DNA of 64,000 nt from the NCBI GenBank assembly GCA_003117195.1, contig BDSI01000011.1:348901-412900 (forward strand), written 5' to 3'. This DNA comes from Eudorina sp. 2006-703-Eu-15 (taxonomy: Eukaryota > Chlorophyta > Chlorophyceae > Chlamydomonadales > Volvocaceae). Shown here one piece after another: positions 51,701-64,000 of the stretch (its first letter is position 1; each line of letters begins with the position of its first letter). Under the pieces are notes generated by a model. That model saw only the letters and a list, made by a program, of their open reading frames with translations. It searched no databases and was not told the origin of the DNA. A program made the translations under genes and the position numbers.

Positions 51701-54700
51701 GCCCCGCACTGCCAGCCCCGTGTAGGATTTCCCAACCCTGCCACGGTGGCGCTTGGCACTTCGCCCAGTGTTGCCGCGATCCGTTGAGAACGGAGTGGCC
51801 CGCCATTAAATGGGGCATCCCGCACTTGGCGGCCACTTGTTGCGATTGCATCGTAGCCGGGGATGCATCAGCTCCCGCATGACGGCTGCGGGTGATCCTC
51901 TAGCCGCTCGGCTGTTTGCCCCTCACTCACCTGGTCGCAACGCCTTCTTACCTGCGGCACCCATTCCCAGGTGACGCAGCTGGAGCGACATATGAACGTC
52001 CTCGTGGGCACCATGTTCTTCACGTTGTTCGTCATCGCTGCGCTCATGTCAATGGGGGCTGTGATCTGGGAAAAGGCGCAAGTGCACGACAACTGGTACC
52101 TGGGCTACACCGGAAAGTACCCAGACTTGTACCCCAGCTTCGGCTCGTGGGTGCTCTCGGTAAGCTTGACCTGCCGAGCGGGGCCAGAAAGCTGACGATA
52201 GTTGCTGTGCAACGGATTCTAGGAGTATCCCACCTCGGACATTGCTCAGGAACACGTGCAGGGCTGGCCGAACACGGTCTGTCGTACGGAGGTATCCGGA
52301 TTCTTTGGAATACGCACGAAGCAAGGAAGCAGCGCTGGAGGCGCAGTATCTAATGCGCGGCGTCGCTGCTATTGATGTGAAGGCATGGTCCCATCTGTGC
52401 AGGTCATTCGGTGGGTGATTTTGCTCAACGGTGTCATCCCCATCTCCCTGTACGTCACTCTGGAGGTGGTGAAAATCTTCCAGGTGCGCGAGTCTTTCCT
52501 ATGTCACGGAGAAAGTATCCCACACCATCGTGGCTCGCCGTACTCTCCTATATCTGGGGTGGCCACGCCAGATGGATTCGCGGGTAGTAATGCGGAACAG
52601 GGAGAGATTACCGAATGTCATGCATTCAGCAGGCGCAGTGAAACATTTCCATGGTTCTCAACTGCCGCGGGAAGGTAGAATACGGGCGCTAACAACATCA
52701 CCGCGAATTTCCTCCCGATACCGCCTCGCTGCAGTGCAAAATGATCTATGACCTGGACCGACTCATGTACCACGCGGAAACCGACACACGCTTCTCTTGC
52801 CGCACGACCAATCTCAACGAGGACCTGGGCCAGGTATGCCTGCGCCACCGGGTCTGGTGCTCGCGCGTCTCAGAGCCTGTTGCGCACTTTCAGGTGCTGC
52901 TGTTTTGGAGAATGTGGGGAGAATCGAGTTGCGGTGGGGACCCGGATGGCCGCCACGAGGAAGCCGCTACCGCTGCTTGTGCCGTGCGCGGTCACTCAGC
53001 GCTCTCGCACAAAGATAGACGCGGAGTGGCCTATGGCTGTGTGATCGTGTGTGCGCCGAGGCAAGCGCCTGCAGTGCATGAGCTATCCACGTGGAAGGTG
53101 GATTGGCTTGAGGTCCCAGAGTCCCCGCATCACCTTCAGGAAGGCCACCGCGTCCCCATCGGTGCGCACACGCGCCCTTTTTCGCCCGCCTTGGGACCGC
53201 TCTTGCTGCTCACAGGTGCAGTTTGTGTTGTCGGATAAGACCGGCACGCTGACGCAGAACGTCATGGGCTTCGTGTGGCTTTCTGCTGCGGATGAGCTGT
53301 ACGGGAAACGTTCCTGCAGGTAAGGGGGCGAGGCGACGTTGCCGTAGGCCTTATGGGGCCGGATCGGTGCGGTTCGGGTCGCTTCTTGCACTGAATGTCT
53401 CTGATGTTTTGAAGGAGCGATTGGTGCTGAGTCGTTCCGCATGGCTTGGGTGATATAGACACCGAACCATGCCTATTTCCCCTTTCTCTCGTAAGTATGC
53501 TGAGCGTGCCCGGGATCGTTATTCGGGCTTATTTCTTTTCTCATTTTAACCCCTATCTCTCTTTCGCCATGATGGCATTCCCGTCGCAACGCAGGGGTTC
53601 CGACCTGCCCAGCCCCAGCCACATCGACGAGAACACGCCGCACTCAGTGGCGTTGGACCCCGACCTGCTGCGGGGGCTGGGGCTGGATCTCAACCTCCTC
53701 GCACAGCAGCGTAAGTGGATTTCATCGTGGACAACATGCCGAAATCGGACAGCATGTACCTGCAGGGTTTGTGGGGCATGTGGCCCTAGGGCTTGCATGT
53801 GGTCCCAGCCGGGACATGATCCTGGCACGGCCGCATGGAATCGCTGTCCCAAATGAACACAACCCAAGCGCCCGTAGTGTGACGGGGACGCGAGGCATCG
53901 GGGCGCCCGTGCCCGGCACGTTGCCGCCAGTTCTGTCAGGTTTACACCTCTCCTGCCGCATCCATCTTTCTGGCCAAACCTTCTCCCCTCGTTTGCTCAC
54001 GCCATTTCCGCGCCGCAGCCCCGACCAAGACCAACAAGAGCATGCGCGGCCACGCCAACATCATCCGCGCCGCCGCGGTGAGGCCGCCGAACCCCGACCT
54101 GGAGCGCTTCATGCTCAACCTGGCAGTCTGCAACACTGTCGTGCCCGCCATCAGCGACGACGGGCACTTCGTGTACCAGGTACGTCTGCACATCCGCGTA
54201 CTGTACTTCCGGCCGGAAACATGTGACCTACGTTTGTCTTCAGGACCCCCGGCCGTTTCTGGCCCGCGGTGCCCGGTGCTCTCCGCTTCACAATATTGTT
54301 GTTGTACTTTGGTCAGGATCGTTATAGTCAGTTTCTTTCGATGTCTGCCGTGACAAAGATACGTGGCCTTTCACCTGCGTTGCGCCGCGTCCTTGCTGTT
54401 CAAGTTGGCTTGACCCAGTGTGACCCAGCGTTCTGTGTCCGCCCCATGTCCTCCTGGCACACTTTCACCTTAGGCTTCCTCGCCTGACGAGGAGGCGCTG
54501 GTCACTGGTGCCGCCTTCCTGGGCTACCGCCTATACAGCCGCACCACGGATAAGGTGGAGGTGGAGCTGCTGCGGACGGGCGAGTACCTCACGTACCATG
54601 TACGTCCGGGGTGCATGGTGCAAGGAAGGGTTTGAGCTGCTCTGGTGCAAGCGCTTCATGCGCTGCTCTGCTGCAAGGGTGCAAGGGTTTGTGCCTCGCC

Positions 54701-57700
54701 TTTGCATTGTGTTAGGCGAACGTCAAGCCTAATCGCCGATCATTCGCCAGGAGCAAGGAGCAGCCCGATAAAAAACGGTATCGCAACCATGTGCACGCGC
54801 AACGTTTCAGTATGGGCCGCACACGCAGCATGGAAACCACTCGTCAAGCATTCGCGCTCCAAAATTTTCAGTAGCGACCCGTTGCTACTCGAGTCTGACA
54901 TTGGCTGAGGCTGAAATCCGGGACTGTTCGTGAACTAGACGGTATCCCTTAGTCGCGTCTACCCACCGCCGGGGAGACCACTAACCATAACTGGCCGCCT
55001 CGCGTGCTCGCCCAATCGGTCTAAACCCCCAGGTCCTGGCCGTGTTGGAGTTCAACTCGGACCGCAAGCGCATGTCCATTATCGCACGGTGCCCCGACGG
55101 CAAGATCCGCCTCTTCTGCAAGGGGGCAGACACCATGATCATGGCGCGGGTGGCACCCAAGCAACCGAGGATGAACCACGTGCGGCGCCACCTGGTGAGT
55201 CAGTGGGATAACAGCTGGTAGAGTTGCTACTGATTCTCGGGTCATGAAGCGGATCATGCAGCGGCGGGCTGCGGCTTCGGCAATCGTAGTTACCCCGCAG
55301 CGGCGAGCGTCGCACACTGACCGGCTTGGCAACGGGTATGGCTCCCGCTGGCACGTGAGCGGCGCTGACATGTCCGTGTTGTGGGTCTGCACTGGGCTGC
55401 AACGCTTGCAGGAGGAGATGGCGATGGCGGGCTTGCGCACACTGTGTGTTGCGGAGAAGGAGATCAGCGATGCCGCGTACCAGAAATGGGTCGCGCAGTA
55501 CGATGCGGCGTGTGTGGCGCTCACGGTGGGTTGGTTGGGATTGCCTGGATTTGAGCAAATGCTGAGTTAGCCTACTTATGAAAGGATGCTGTTCGCGTTT
55601 GCGGAAACTACGGAGTGGATGCCACCACACTACCCCCTATCTCCCACGTCGGTCTTCCCCGATGTCATGCATGCACTCCAATGCATGATGGCATTCAAGT
55701 TGCTATGCTGCATGGTCTTTTTTGCTGGGGCAGGATCGAGAGCGCAAGGTTTCGGACGCCAGCGAGATCATCGAGAGGGATATGGAGCTGCTGGGAGCCA
55801 CAGCGGTGGAGGACAAGCTGCAGGTATACTGACGGTTTGGCCGCCATGCATGAAGCCTGCCAGACCCCGGTGCCCCAAGCAAGCAAGAGGCGGTACCAGG
55901 CCATCGCCTACAAGTGTTACATGCACGCGAGAGCTGTGTTCACAGAAGCTCCTCCTCCTCCAGAAGGTCCTCCTCAAATATGCTCCACGACTCAACAAGA
56001 CAGGCATGACCGACTGCACGTGGCGGCGTGCATTTACCCTGCAGCTGTTTACACCATATGTGTTTTCCTGCATCTGTTCTCCTCATATCACCAGCTCTGT
56101 GGAGCGGAGTGTAAGCTTCATTTAGGCCGACAAAAGGCATTGCACCTGAACCTTTCCGTGTTCGCTGGCTGAACCTCGGCATGGTGATGGAAGTGCAGTG
56201 CGTGGTGCTGAGCTCCTGGTGATCCTTCAGCGGGTGTGCCGCCATTTGCCCCTGATAGGAGGGCGTGCCGGAGGCTATTGAGGCGCTCCTGGCTGCGGGT
56301 ATCGGGGTCTGGGTGCTCACAGGCGACAAGGTACGGGCTGGGGCGGCTGTGCACTTTTAGCACATCCAGCCATTTCGTCGCTTCAGCCCGAGCGCACTCT
56401 GTTCATGGGGTGACGCGGTGCATGTCTTGTTGTACCCTGCATGGCATAATGCCGAGGCCCTTGGATGCCCTGCCCAGTGCGCCTGGGGATGTGAGACAGC
56501 CGGGACGCTCTGACCTTCATCCGCTGTGAAACGTACACCTTAGATGGTCACCGCTTTCCGCACATGTGCATCCTGTCCAGAACATGGAATAACAGTGAGG
56601 CCGCACCCGGCTGTGGCATGCGTTTGGGCCCTGGCTTTCACTGCCTTCCTGACCGTCGCTGCGCCTCGTCCACCCTGTAGGTGGAGACGGCCATGTCGAT
56701 CGCGATGTCGTGCAGACTGTTCACGGAGCAAATGGTGCTGGTGGAGGTGCGGGAGCGCGACTTCGAGGGCGCGGACGATGTTGACAAGGAGGCGTCGGTG
56801 AGGCCATTGGGAGCGTCCTAACAGGGTTAATCATTCCTCGGGTTCGGCCAAGAACTGTTCATCGGGTTTTGCTCAATATTGTCGGTTTCTACCCGCGTAT
56901 CGGATTGGTGGTGAAGGCGTAGCAATATGATTATCCCGGTTGGCTCTGCAGGTTCTCCGTGGCAAGTTAGAGGAGGTAAAAATGGAGCAGGAACACCTGG
57001 TGACTGAGTTGGGCTCTGGCTGCGGCCCTATGGTGGGTCTAGTGGTGGAGGGCGGCGCGCTCACGCGGCTTCTGACGAAGGAGCACGCGGCCCAACTGCT
57101 GGAGCTTTGCACCATGTGCAAGAGCGTGGTGTGCTGCCGTGTCAGCCCCAAGCAGAAGGCCGAGGTGAGGTGCAGGTGGCAGGGATAGGGACAGGGTGCA
57201 CGTGCCGCCGATTACTGCCGCGGTTCCGACTGTCGCCTGTGGGACGCTGACGTGCGGAAACGAGGCACCATGCGTTGTACCTGCTGGGGTGAACGATGGC
57301 AATGATCGAGCCTAAACAGCCAATCCCATGTACCCGTTGGATCCCTGTGTGGGTCGTTTTCCTATGTGTTTTCGCATACTTGAACGCTTGGCGGCCGCAG
57401 GTGACGAGGCTGGTTCAGGAGTACCGTAAGCCGAAGAAGAGTTCTTTCCCTCTGTGGAACATAATTCAGTACCGCAAGACCATCGTCTTGGGCATCGGAG
57501 ATGGAGCCAACGACGTCAGCATGATCCAGGTGCATGGGAGCGTATGGGGGGACTTATGGGGGGAGTGGCTGTTCTCTGCGCGTGCCCCGGCGGCCACAAG
57601 AGGTCTGGCAGCCCTGTGTGCTCTGGGCCGCTTCTCACATTGAGGCTGCTCCGCACATGAAGGCAGCAACGAACGGCCAGGCGTGGCCGTGCCCTAACAC

Positions 57701-60534
57701 CTATTTTTCCTTTGGTCCGCTTTGTGATGTTTCGGACCTCCTAATTGAGACCTGGATGTCCCATCCTGCTGCAGGCTGCGCACATCGGTTGCGGGATCAG
57801 CGGCCGGGAAGGCCGGGCGGCGGTGATGGCGTCGGATTACTCGTTCGCGCAGGTGAGCGTCAGGGCGATCAGCGGCGCGATTCGAATGGCGAGGGCCGCA
57901 TAGCGGGTCTGGAGTCCTGCCGACGGCGCTTTGATTTGATGCGTACCGGTTGGAACCAATACGCCGTCCAGTGGGAGAGCATTGACGCGCGATAGGCACC
58001 GGGCATGCCCTGACGGTGGCATGCTGGCCGCTGAAAGAAAGGGAAATGCCGCGTTTGCCATTCCTGGAACATGGACCGCATCTGCTGAGGTTCACACAAG
58101 ACACCTCTGCACCTGAAACAAACAGTGCCTGCACCCAGCCCTCGTCATGACTCACCGCGCCCCGCTTTTCCTGCCACCCCCAATCCTGCGACTGGCCGTA
58201 TGGTCGACAGTTCAAGTACGTTGCACGATTGGTGCTGCTGCACGGCCGCGCTGCGTACAAGCGCAACTCGGAGGTGGTCTGGTACGCGTTTTACAAGAAC
58301 TGGATTTACAACATGGTCCTCTTGTACTTCGGCTTCGTGACAGGTCCGTCCATCGGCAGCATCGTGACGCCGCGTGGTGGTCGCGGTCCTAGTGGGAGAT
58401 AGCTCCGTTTTCTTCGTTTCCTGTTACCTGTCAAACCATATCACCTCAGCTCGCGTCTTCCCGTGTCACTTGCGCGACACAGGCTTCTCCAGCCAGCCGC
58501 TCTTCACGTCCGGACTGATTGCCGTGTTCAACGTGTTTTTCACGTCGGCACCGACTGTGGCCTTCGCAGTCCTGGAGCAGGATGTGTCCATGGTAGGTCG
58601 GGCTGTCGGAGCGCCCACAGAACCAGTCCCCTGCTTGACCGCATGGCGCTGCTTGGCGGTTCAAGCTTTACACACGGAAGGTGCACACGCACCAGCACGT
58701 GACACAAGGTGTTTGTCGCGTTTTTCGCCGGCACGCCTTTCAAGTCCCGCTGCTTGTATCATGCACGAGCGTCGTCCCCGCGGCAGTGGTCCCGGCCTTG
58801 ATGTCCGGATGGGCAGGCTGGTCGTGCGATACAGGCCAGGGTCCATGCTGTATGAAGCATGTGTTAAGTTGTTTGCAGTTACCCCCATGGGTCATCGGGG
58901 GGCAGTCCCATGCTGCGCTGTCCCCTGCGTGTGGCTCCTCCCCTTGATCGTTGCACCCGGCTTCACGACATCGCCATTGGGACCCTCCACCCGGCCCGTA
59001 GGCGACGGTCTTGTCGACGCCGCAGCTGTACTCAGAGACCATGAACGCCAACCGGAAGCAGTTCCTGAAGGAGCAGCTCTGGTGGCTGGTGCTGGTGCGT
59101 CCGAAGGGCTTATGGGGCCGGGAGGGCGCGGCCTGGCATTCCTCTGACGATTGCGCGTGTATATAAGTGTTGGTAGTAGGTCCGTGCCAGGGGCATGGTT
59201 TTAATGGCTCGCTTGTCTGGATGGTGCGGCCCGCGTTCCCGCAGGCGTCCTGGCACTCACTGTGCATCTACTTCCTGCCCGTCTACTCGATGTCCAACCC
59301 GAACGTAAACGGGAACACGTACAACTGGGAGATGGTGGGCACCACGGTGTACACGGGCATCATCATGACGGTCAACCTCAAGGTGGGCACAGGCAGGCCA
59401 CGGTTGGCACTTTGCAGCCATGCGTGTGTTCGAGGGCGAGGCCCGCACCACACCGATGCAGCCGACGGCAGAGCGCGCGTCCTCATGGGGGGACGCAGCA
59501 GGTGGTTGGCCGGAAAGGTGGACATCTTGCGTACGTGTGGCCTTGGGATTGGGGCACTGGACTTCCGTATAGGCTTTGGACGGCCGGTACAGTCCGTGTA
59601 CCGGTAGGTGGTGTGCGCCAACGAAACGGCCTTACCTTTTCCGCCCGAAATCGTCACAGATCGCAACGCGCACCCGCTACTGGACCTGGATCAACCACCT
59701 GTGCATCTGGGCGTCCATCATCATTTGGTGGCCCTACGTCATCGGCTACTCGGGCGTCTTCCAGGTGGGGGCTGGGCGCAATGGGCACAGGGCACCGTGC
59801 CTCGTGGGCCGGCTTGCAACGCCGTTTGGATCAGGCTCGTTGCCCGTGGGGTGTTAGCATCTCGGGCGCCGCATCTGGCGACCCTTTTTAGCTGCCAGAC
59901 ATGGCAACATTTGCACATGGACTTCTCCTTACTGGCATCTACTTGACGCGTCCTTCCACCACGCCGTCGGGTCGGGATATCGCACACTCGCAGGTGGTCA
60001 AGGTGGGTGGCGCGGCGGACATGTCGAGCGTCGCCCTGGACATCATGTCGGGGCCGCAATTTTGGCTGACAGCCGTAATACTGGCACCCGCCATGAGCCT
60101 GCTGCCGGACCTTACCCACATGACCTTCCAGAGGAGCTTTGCGCCCAAGCCCTTCCAGATCTACCAGGTGCGCAGGCATGCGACACGGCTGCCTTAGTGA
60201 GGGACACGAATCCCCATCGGGGTGGGCCCTGCTCGCATGAATCGAGGTACTGGACAGCGCAAAGATTGGGTCAAGGTTGCGTTGCTGCCCAGCTTGCGAA
60301 GAGTTCCCACACAGCCAGCATGCGCGCGCGCTCGCGTCTGGATGCATTCGAAATATGCTGGGGGCGTCCCGATGGGTCCCGCAGGAGATCGAGTGGCGAC
60401 GAGAGCTGGACCAGGAGGCCTCGCGAGGACTGGGCCTCACGCCGCCGGCCCCGCGCGACGGGACGGGAGCGGAGCCCGCTGCCATGGAGCTCGGGAGTAG
60501 GCAGCCGCAGATGCAGCTGCAGACGCAACCCTGA
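48749..60534 (+). CDS. P4-type ATPase, phospholipid flippase (5' end missing)
   Basis: 28 phase-matched exons (1,225 residues visible): 48749-48997, 49268-49458, 49973-50075, 50668-50761, 50941-51037, 51328-51541, 51971-52159, 52403-52483, 52735-52833, 53216-53319, 53595-53710, 54019-54179, 54474-54599, 55033-55194, 55412-55525, 55734-55823, 56259-56330, 56681-56797, 56952-57164, 57401-57529, 57775-57852, 58211-58343, 58483-58592, 59026-59094, 59245-59382, 59660-59764, 59994-60167, 60385-60534. Family marks: [18 protein letters not shown], actuator DGET, PISL in TM4, phosphorylated Asp in LSDKTGT (about 446), [25 protein letters not shown]. Such pumps move aminophospholipids to the cytosolic leaflet, usually with a CDC50 subunit. 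The stretch between QDVSM and LYSETM is about eight residues shorter than usual, so a microexon in 58593-59025 may be missing. The initiating exon is not found. Confidence 0.93.
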
Positions 60535-62519
60535 GCAGGCGCTTCCCCCAGCAGGCCATGGGCGCAGGCAACGGTTGCCAACCGTCGGCGGCGCACGAGC
60601 ACAACCGAGTTAGTTGTGGGAGGCGAGAGGTTCCGTGGGCATATGCAACCGTGGACATGCCGCCCCGGGCGGGAGGAACGGCCCTGTGAGCGCACGTGCC
60701 GCCGGGGCTGTCCGGAAACCGTCCAGGGAGCTCAAAGGATTTCATGTGGGGGACTGGCATCTGTGCTTTCAGGGGTGCGTGTTGTGGGCAACTGAGGGAT
60801 CGATGGTCGTTCTGTTTGTGTCGGTATGCGACCAGGCATGCCTGGTTCGGGGAGGGGAAGCAGGGTAAAGATATCTCGGGCTTATTATTTAGGCCAGCAG
60901 CTGATAGCGCATCGCGACAGCCGCGCAATGCGGCGAGGGCATGCGCAGAAGTCCCGAGCCGCGGGGAAACGCGCAAAGCGCGTGCCGTGGTGGATGCCGT
61001 GCGGCCAGGGGCCTCCTGCGTCGGAAGATCTCGTACTAGACGCGCGGCAGCTTTCATGCCACTCTGTGATGCTTGTCGTGGACTTGAAAAGATTGAGAGC
61101 GTGAGTTATCGTCGAGAACGTGAACTTTGGGGTGGACACCTATTCGGTGCTGATGCGCCGGCGCACCTGATCTGCATAGCGCGGCTGCGGATGTTTTCGT
61201 GTTCTTATGACCGGGTGTTTGCCATGACGGAACCATATGGTGCCCACGTAATGCGCTTCCGTACATTATTACAACTCTCATAACCTTTTCTTCAGGCCAG
61301 GCGTCCATCCGAGCCGGTTGTATACGGGGTTACAGCCGGCCCGCGCCGCAAGGGGCTGGGCCCTCATCGTGCCCCCTCGCCGATGCATATGGCTGAAGTA
61401 TCAGTCGGACCCGGAAATGCAATTTGCTTCCCACATTCAATTTTAGTGTATCCGGCGCGTCGGCCTGGTGGCGGTTACATTGATTTGTGATCGTTTGTTC
61501 ATAATTTTGTGTGCTCACTGGATGGAGTTCGGCAGTGGCCATGTGTCGCCGCAGCTTTGGGCTACGCTCGGTGATCCAAGGGTACATAGGGTGGGACTCC
61601 AAGGGAGCTCAGGAGATGTGATGAGCTAGGGCAGGTAGGTCCAGGAAGGGATTCGGGGCGGGAGATGCGGGAGATGCGCTGGCATTGTGGCGGGCTCGTA
61701 TGTACTTTGCCGGACTCGGAGCTCTCTCGACCGGGAACCACGACGTTCGGTATGGAGGTTAGGGAGGCGGGTGCTTGTGGAAACGACGTGACGCAGTCAT
61801 GACGGAGGTGCACGGAGGCAGGGCTGAGCGCCCGTGGAAACGGACTGGCCGGGAACATTGCCGGGCGGTCAAGAGCCCAGATCGTGCGCACGGGTCCGGC
61901 GCGCATGGCTGGTACGTCACGAACAAGCTACCTTGCTACCGGAAGGTTACATCGACAGGAAACAACAGAAACACAACATGTATTCCGGAGTCGGACATTG
62001 TGGAGCCAAGTCGCTGCCCACGGTTGAGCGCGGAACTGTACTCCTGATCGGTTGCGTCGGGTGGGACGCCTTGGGTTTTTGAAGGATACCGTATGTGCGC
62101 CTGCCCTTCGCCCGGCGCCGCCTCCGCATGGGCCAACACAGTCGCGCGGCCGGTCCTCTGAACTACCCCGCCTATGCCTGCACATCGACAAGCGCACTCA
62201 CAGTTCCCGTGAGCATTATGCTGTAGACCATAGAATTAGGTGCACTACTTGTGAGGCGACGCCCTTCCCCCGGCCCAACAACTTCCCCACCAGTATACCG
62301 TAACTTGACACCAGCGTCACGCCAACGACCGCGACCCTAACGTCTCCTGCCTCCATGCACTCGACTGCTCTACTATCACTTCTTCGGCTGAATTGCCTGC
62401 TCTTGTGGGCTCTTTTCCAGTGCCGTAGCACCGTCGCGGCGCCAGAACCTCCCAGGACAAATCCCGCACTCGGTTGTCGTGGGTGCGACAGTTGCTTCCG
62501 GTGTGGTTGGTCTTGGGCG
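60535..62519. other. Intergenic DNA between convergent genes
   Basis: Holds the 3' UTRs of the flippase and of the PDI-like gene. Short frames on both strands lack domains and splice support; nothing else is recognised. Confidence 0.5.
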
Positions 62520-63988
62520 CTACAGCTCCTCCTTTTCGCGCCCCAGGGTCTCCATCGACAGTCCGCCATGACGGCCACGCCGGGTCAGCGGCTCCGAGCC
62601 GCTGCTGCCATCGCCACACGTCTCCTCCGCCGCCTGCGCCGCAGCTGTGACCACCGGCCTCGCATCGCCCGCATCAGCGATCGTTCCTGTGCGCGTGCCA
62701 TCACCAGGCACCGGAGGAACCCGACCCCCGACCTCGCCCTCCTTGCTGGGGATCTTCAGTCCGCCGCTTTGCACACCCGGGGTTGACTGCTGGCCCCCGA
62801 CTGTCGTGCCTTGTGGTGCAGCGCCGCTGGGCCCTGATGCCCTTCCTTCTTCATCAGCAGCAGGGGATCCGTCAACCCCAATCATCTTATCGTCCAGAAA
62901 TGCTGCAGGGGTTGATTCTGTATCCGGCTTTTCGTACGCACCCGCCTGGACACGGGTGGCCGTCACGCTGGAGGTGGCGCCGGCCGGGCCCTCCCGCTGC
63001 ACGTCCTCACCGCCGCTGCTGGCGCCGCTATCCCGGTCCTGGGACAGCTGCTGTTGCTGCTGCTGCTGCTGTTGCTGCTGGCCCTTGTACTTGTCCAGCA
63101 TTTTGTGCAGGAATGGGACCATCAGGCCGACATGGTAAAAGTCCGCTTTGTAGGTTTCTACCGCCTGCGCGCAGATCGGAACGCGGCGGTTGCGGGCCCC
63201 GACGACGCGAATCGGCAAGAGAATACGGCAGAGTCCGAAGGTGAGAGTTACGCACCGAGCCGTTGACGAAGAGCTTGAGGGTTGGGGTGCGGTCAACGCC
63301 GAGACGTTCACAGAGGTCTTCGTTCTGCATGCAGTCAAACCTGCGCCGCAACGTGGGAGTAGCGGTGGGTCGCAGTCGGGAAGGAGGAGCATGTGCTGCC
63401 GCAGATGGCGGGGTTCCAGTTGAAAGAAGGACGACGGGGCGTGCCGGACATTGCCAACAATGAATGAATGAATGAATGAACGTTACAGCTGACCCCGAAA
63501 AGGGATCAACGGTGTACACCGGTGCAAGCGATGTCCGCCAGCGCGCCAGGGCATCCGTCCACACGCTTTTGATACGTAGCGACAAGCCTTGCCGGAGTGT
63601 GCATAGTCAGTGTTGCATCTATCCGGCAATGGTTGCACTGATGCTGAGCCAGGCGCAACCGCGTCGAGACGTCTGAATGGACATCAAGGAGTTGCAGGAG
63701 CTTCAGCATAAGCGATGGCGCTTTGTGACGTACCTGGCTACCACCAAGTCTGGGTTGGCCATGAAGGACTCCGCCAACTCGTCAAACTGGCCGACCATGC
63801 GCTTGCAGCCCCGGCACCAAGGGACATAGAACTGCACAAACCACAGCCTGCGACCGAGAAATTTGTGATGTTACCATGTGCATGTTCTTGATTGTATCGT
63901 ACGAAGTTGTCAAGCGGTTGGGCGCTGACCGGTCAGTGACCCATGGGTCAGCTTCATGGACAGTCGCAGAGAAAACATAAAGCAGCAT
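62520..63988 (-). CDS. Thioredoxin-fold PDI-like protein with poly-Gln and C-terminal KEEL
   Basis: Exons on the minus strand: 63847-63734, 63340-63256 and 63164-62520, in matching phase; a likely first exon is 63988-63903 (starts MLLYVFSATV), giving 309 residues, but the gene could begin beyond the window. The thioredoxin half has LWFVQFYVPWCRGCKRM with a CRGC redox pair, ERLGVDRTPTLKLFVNG with the cis-Pro loop, then a short helix ending at FLHKMLDKYKG. An 11-residue Gln tract follows and about 180 residues of Ser/Gly/Pro-rich disorder. The chain ends REKEEL; KEEL resembles the HDEL/KDEL retrieval signal, so an endoplasmic-reticulum oxidoreductase is inferred. CRGC is unusual compared with CGHC of classical PDI. 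The first intron after the active-site exon carries a family A repeat. Confidence 0.72.
63461..63545 (-). repeat. Dispersed repeat family A, copy 6
   Basis: Within an intron of the PDI-like gene. Plus strand reads (ATGA)4 then ACGTTACAGCTGACCCCGAA, then AAGGGATCAACGGTGTACAC, the reverse complement of the family core and its ATTC tail. Confidence 0.8.
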
Positions 63989-64000
63989 TGCCGCGCCGAA

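Overview
The window is nuclear DNA of a photosynthetic eukaryote, most likely a green alga (Chlorophyta). Genes are split into many small exons with GT-AG (twice GC-AG) introns, coding third positions are GC-rich, three proteins carry chloroplast-type leaders, and a plant-type sulfolipid synthase (SQD1), a plastid CbbY-type phosphatase and an f-type-like thioredoxin are present. The species cannot be named from sequence alone. All exon structures were built by hand from splice signals and reading-phase continuity; none is supported by transcripts.

Layout, left to right. 0.6-3.4 kb (+): six-exon TPR plus J-domain protein. 4.5-6.5 kb: GC-rich open frames of doubtful status. 7.0-8.8 kb (-): four-helix membrane protein resembling Orai/CRAC calcium channels, with an apparent frameshift. 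8.8-12.9 kb: repeat-bearing intergenic DNA. 12.9-15.1 kb (-): intronless 721-residue protein with a polysaccharide pyruvyl transferase-like motif. 15.1-19.5 kb: intergenic DNA with a MITE-like palindromic element and a dispersed repeat. 19.6-22.5 kb (+): 737-residue protein of unknown function. 24.2-28.9 kb (-): complete 17-exon kinesin-14. 29.2-33.2 kb (+): chloroplast CbbY-type HAD phosphatase with two alternative last exons. 35.6-36.5 kb (-): chloroplast thioredoxin. 37.5 kb (+): tRNA-Glu(UUC) with a 10-nt intron. 39.3-44.3 kb (-): 11-exon SQD1. 45.0-46.1 kb (+): broken Ty3-type integrase followed by a PHD-like finger. 46.3-47.6 kb: nearly pristine nonautonomous LTR retrotransposon with identical 230-bp LTRs. 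48.7-60.5 kb (+): 28 exons of a P4-ATPase phospholipid flippase. 62.5-64.0 kb (-): thioredoxin-fold, PDI-like protein ending in KEEL, reaching the right edge.

The genes do not form an operon-like unit. Three (CbbY phosphatase, thioredoxin, SQD1) serve the chloroplast: Rubisco-inhibitor clearance, redox control of carbon fixation and sulfolipid synthesis. Kinesin-14 and CbbY start head to head 278 bp apart and may share a promoter region. Two dispersed short repeat families, both ending in a GTCC...TGTAAC core (one with an ATTC microsatellite tail), recur between genes and in introns and look like 3' ends of retroposons. The most notable items are the fresh TRIM-like element beside a decayed Ty3 relic, the duplicated last exons of the CbbY gene, the Orai-like channel with Asp at the aligned pore position, and the intronless secretory pyruvyltransferase-like gene.
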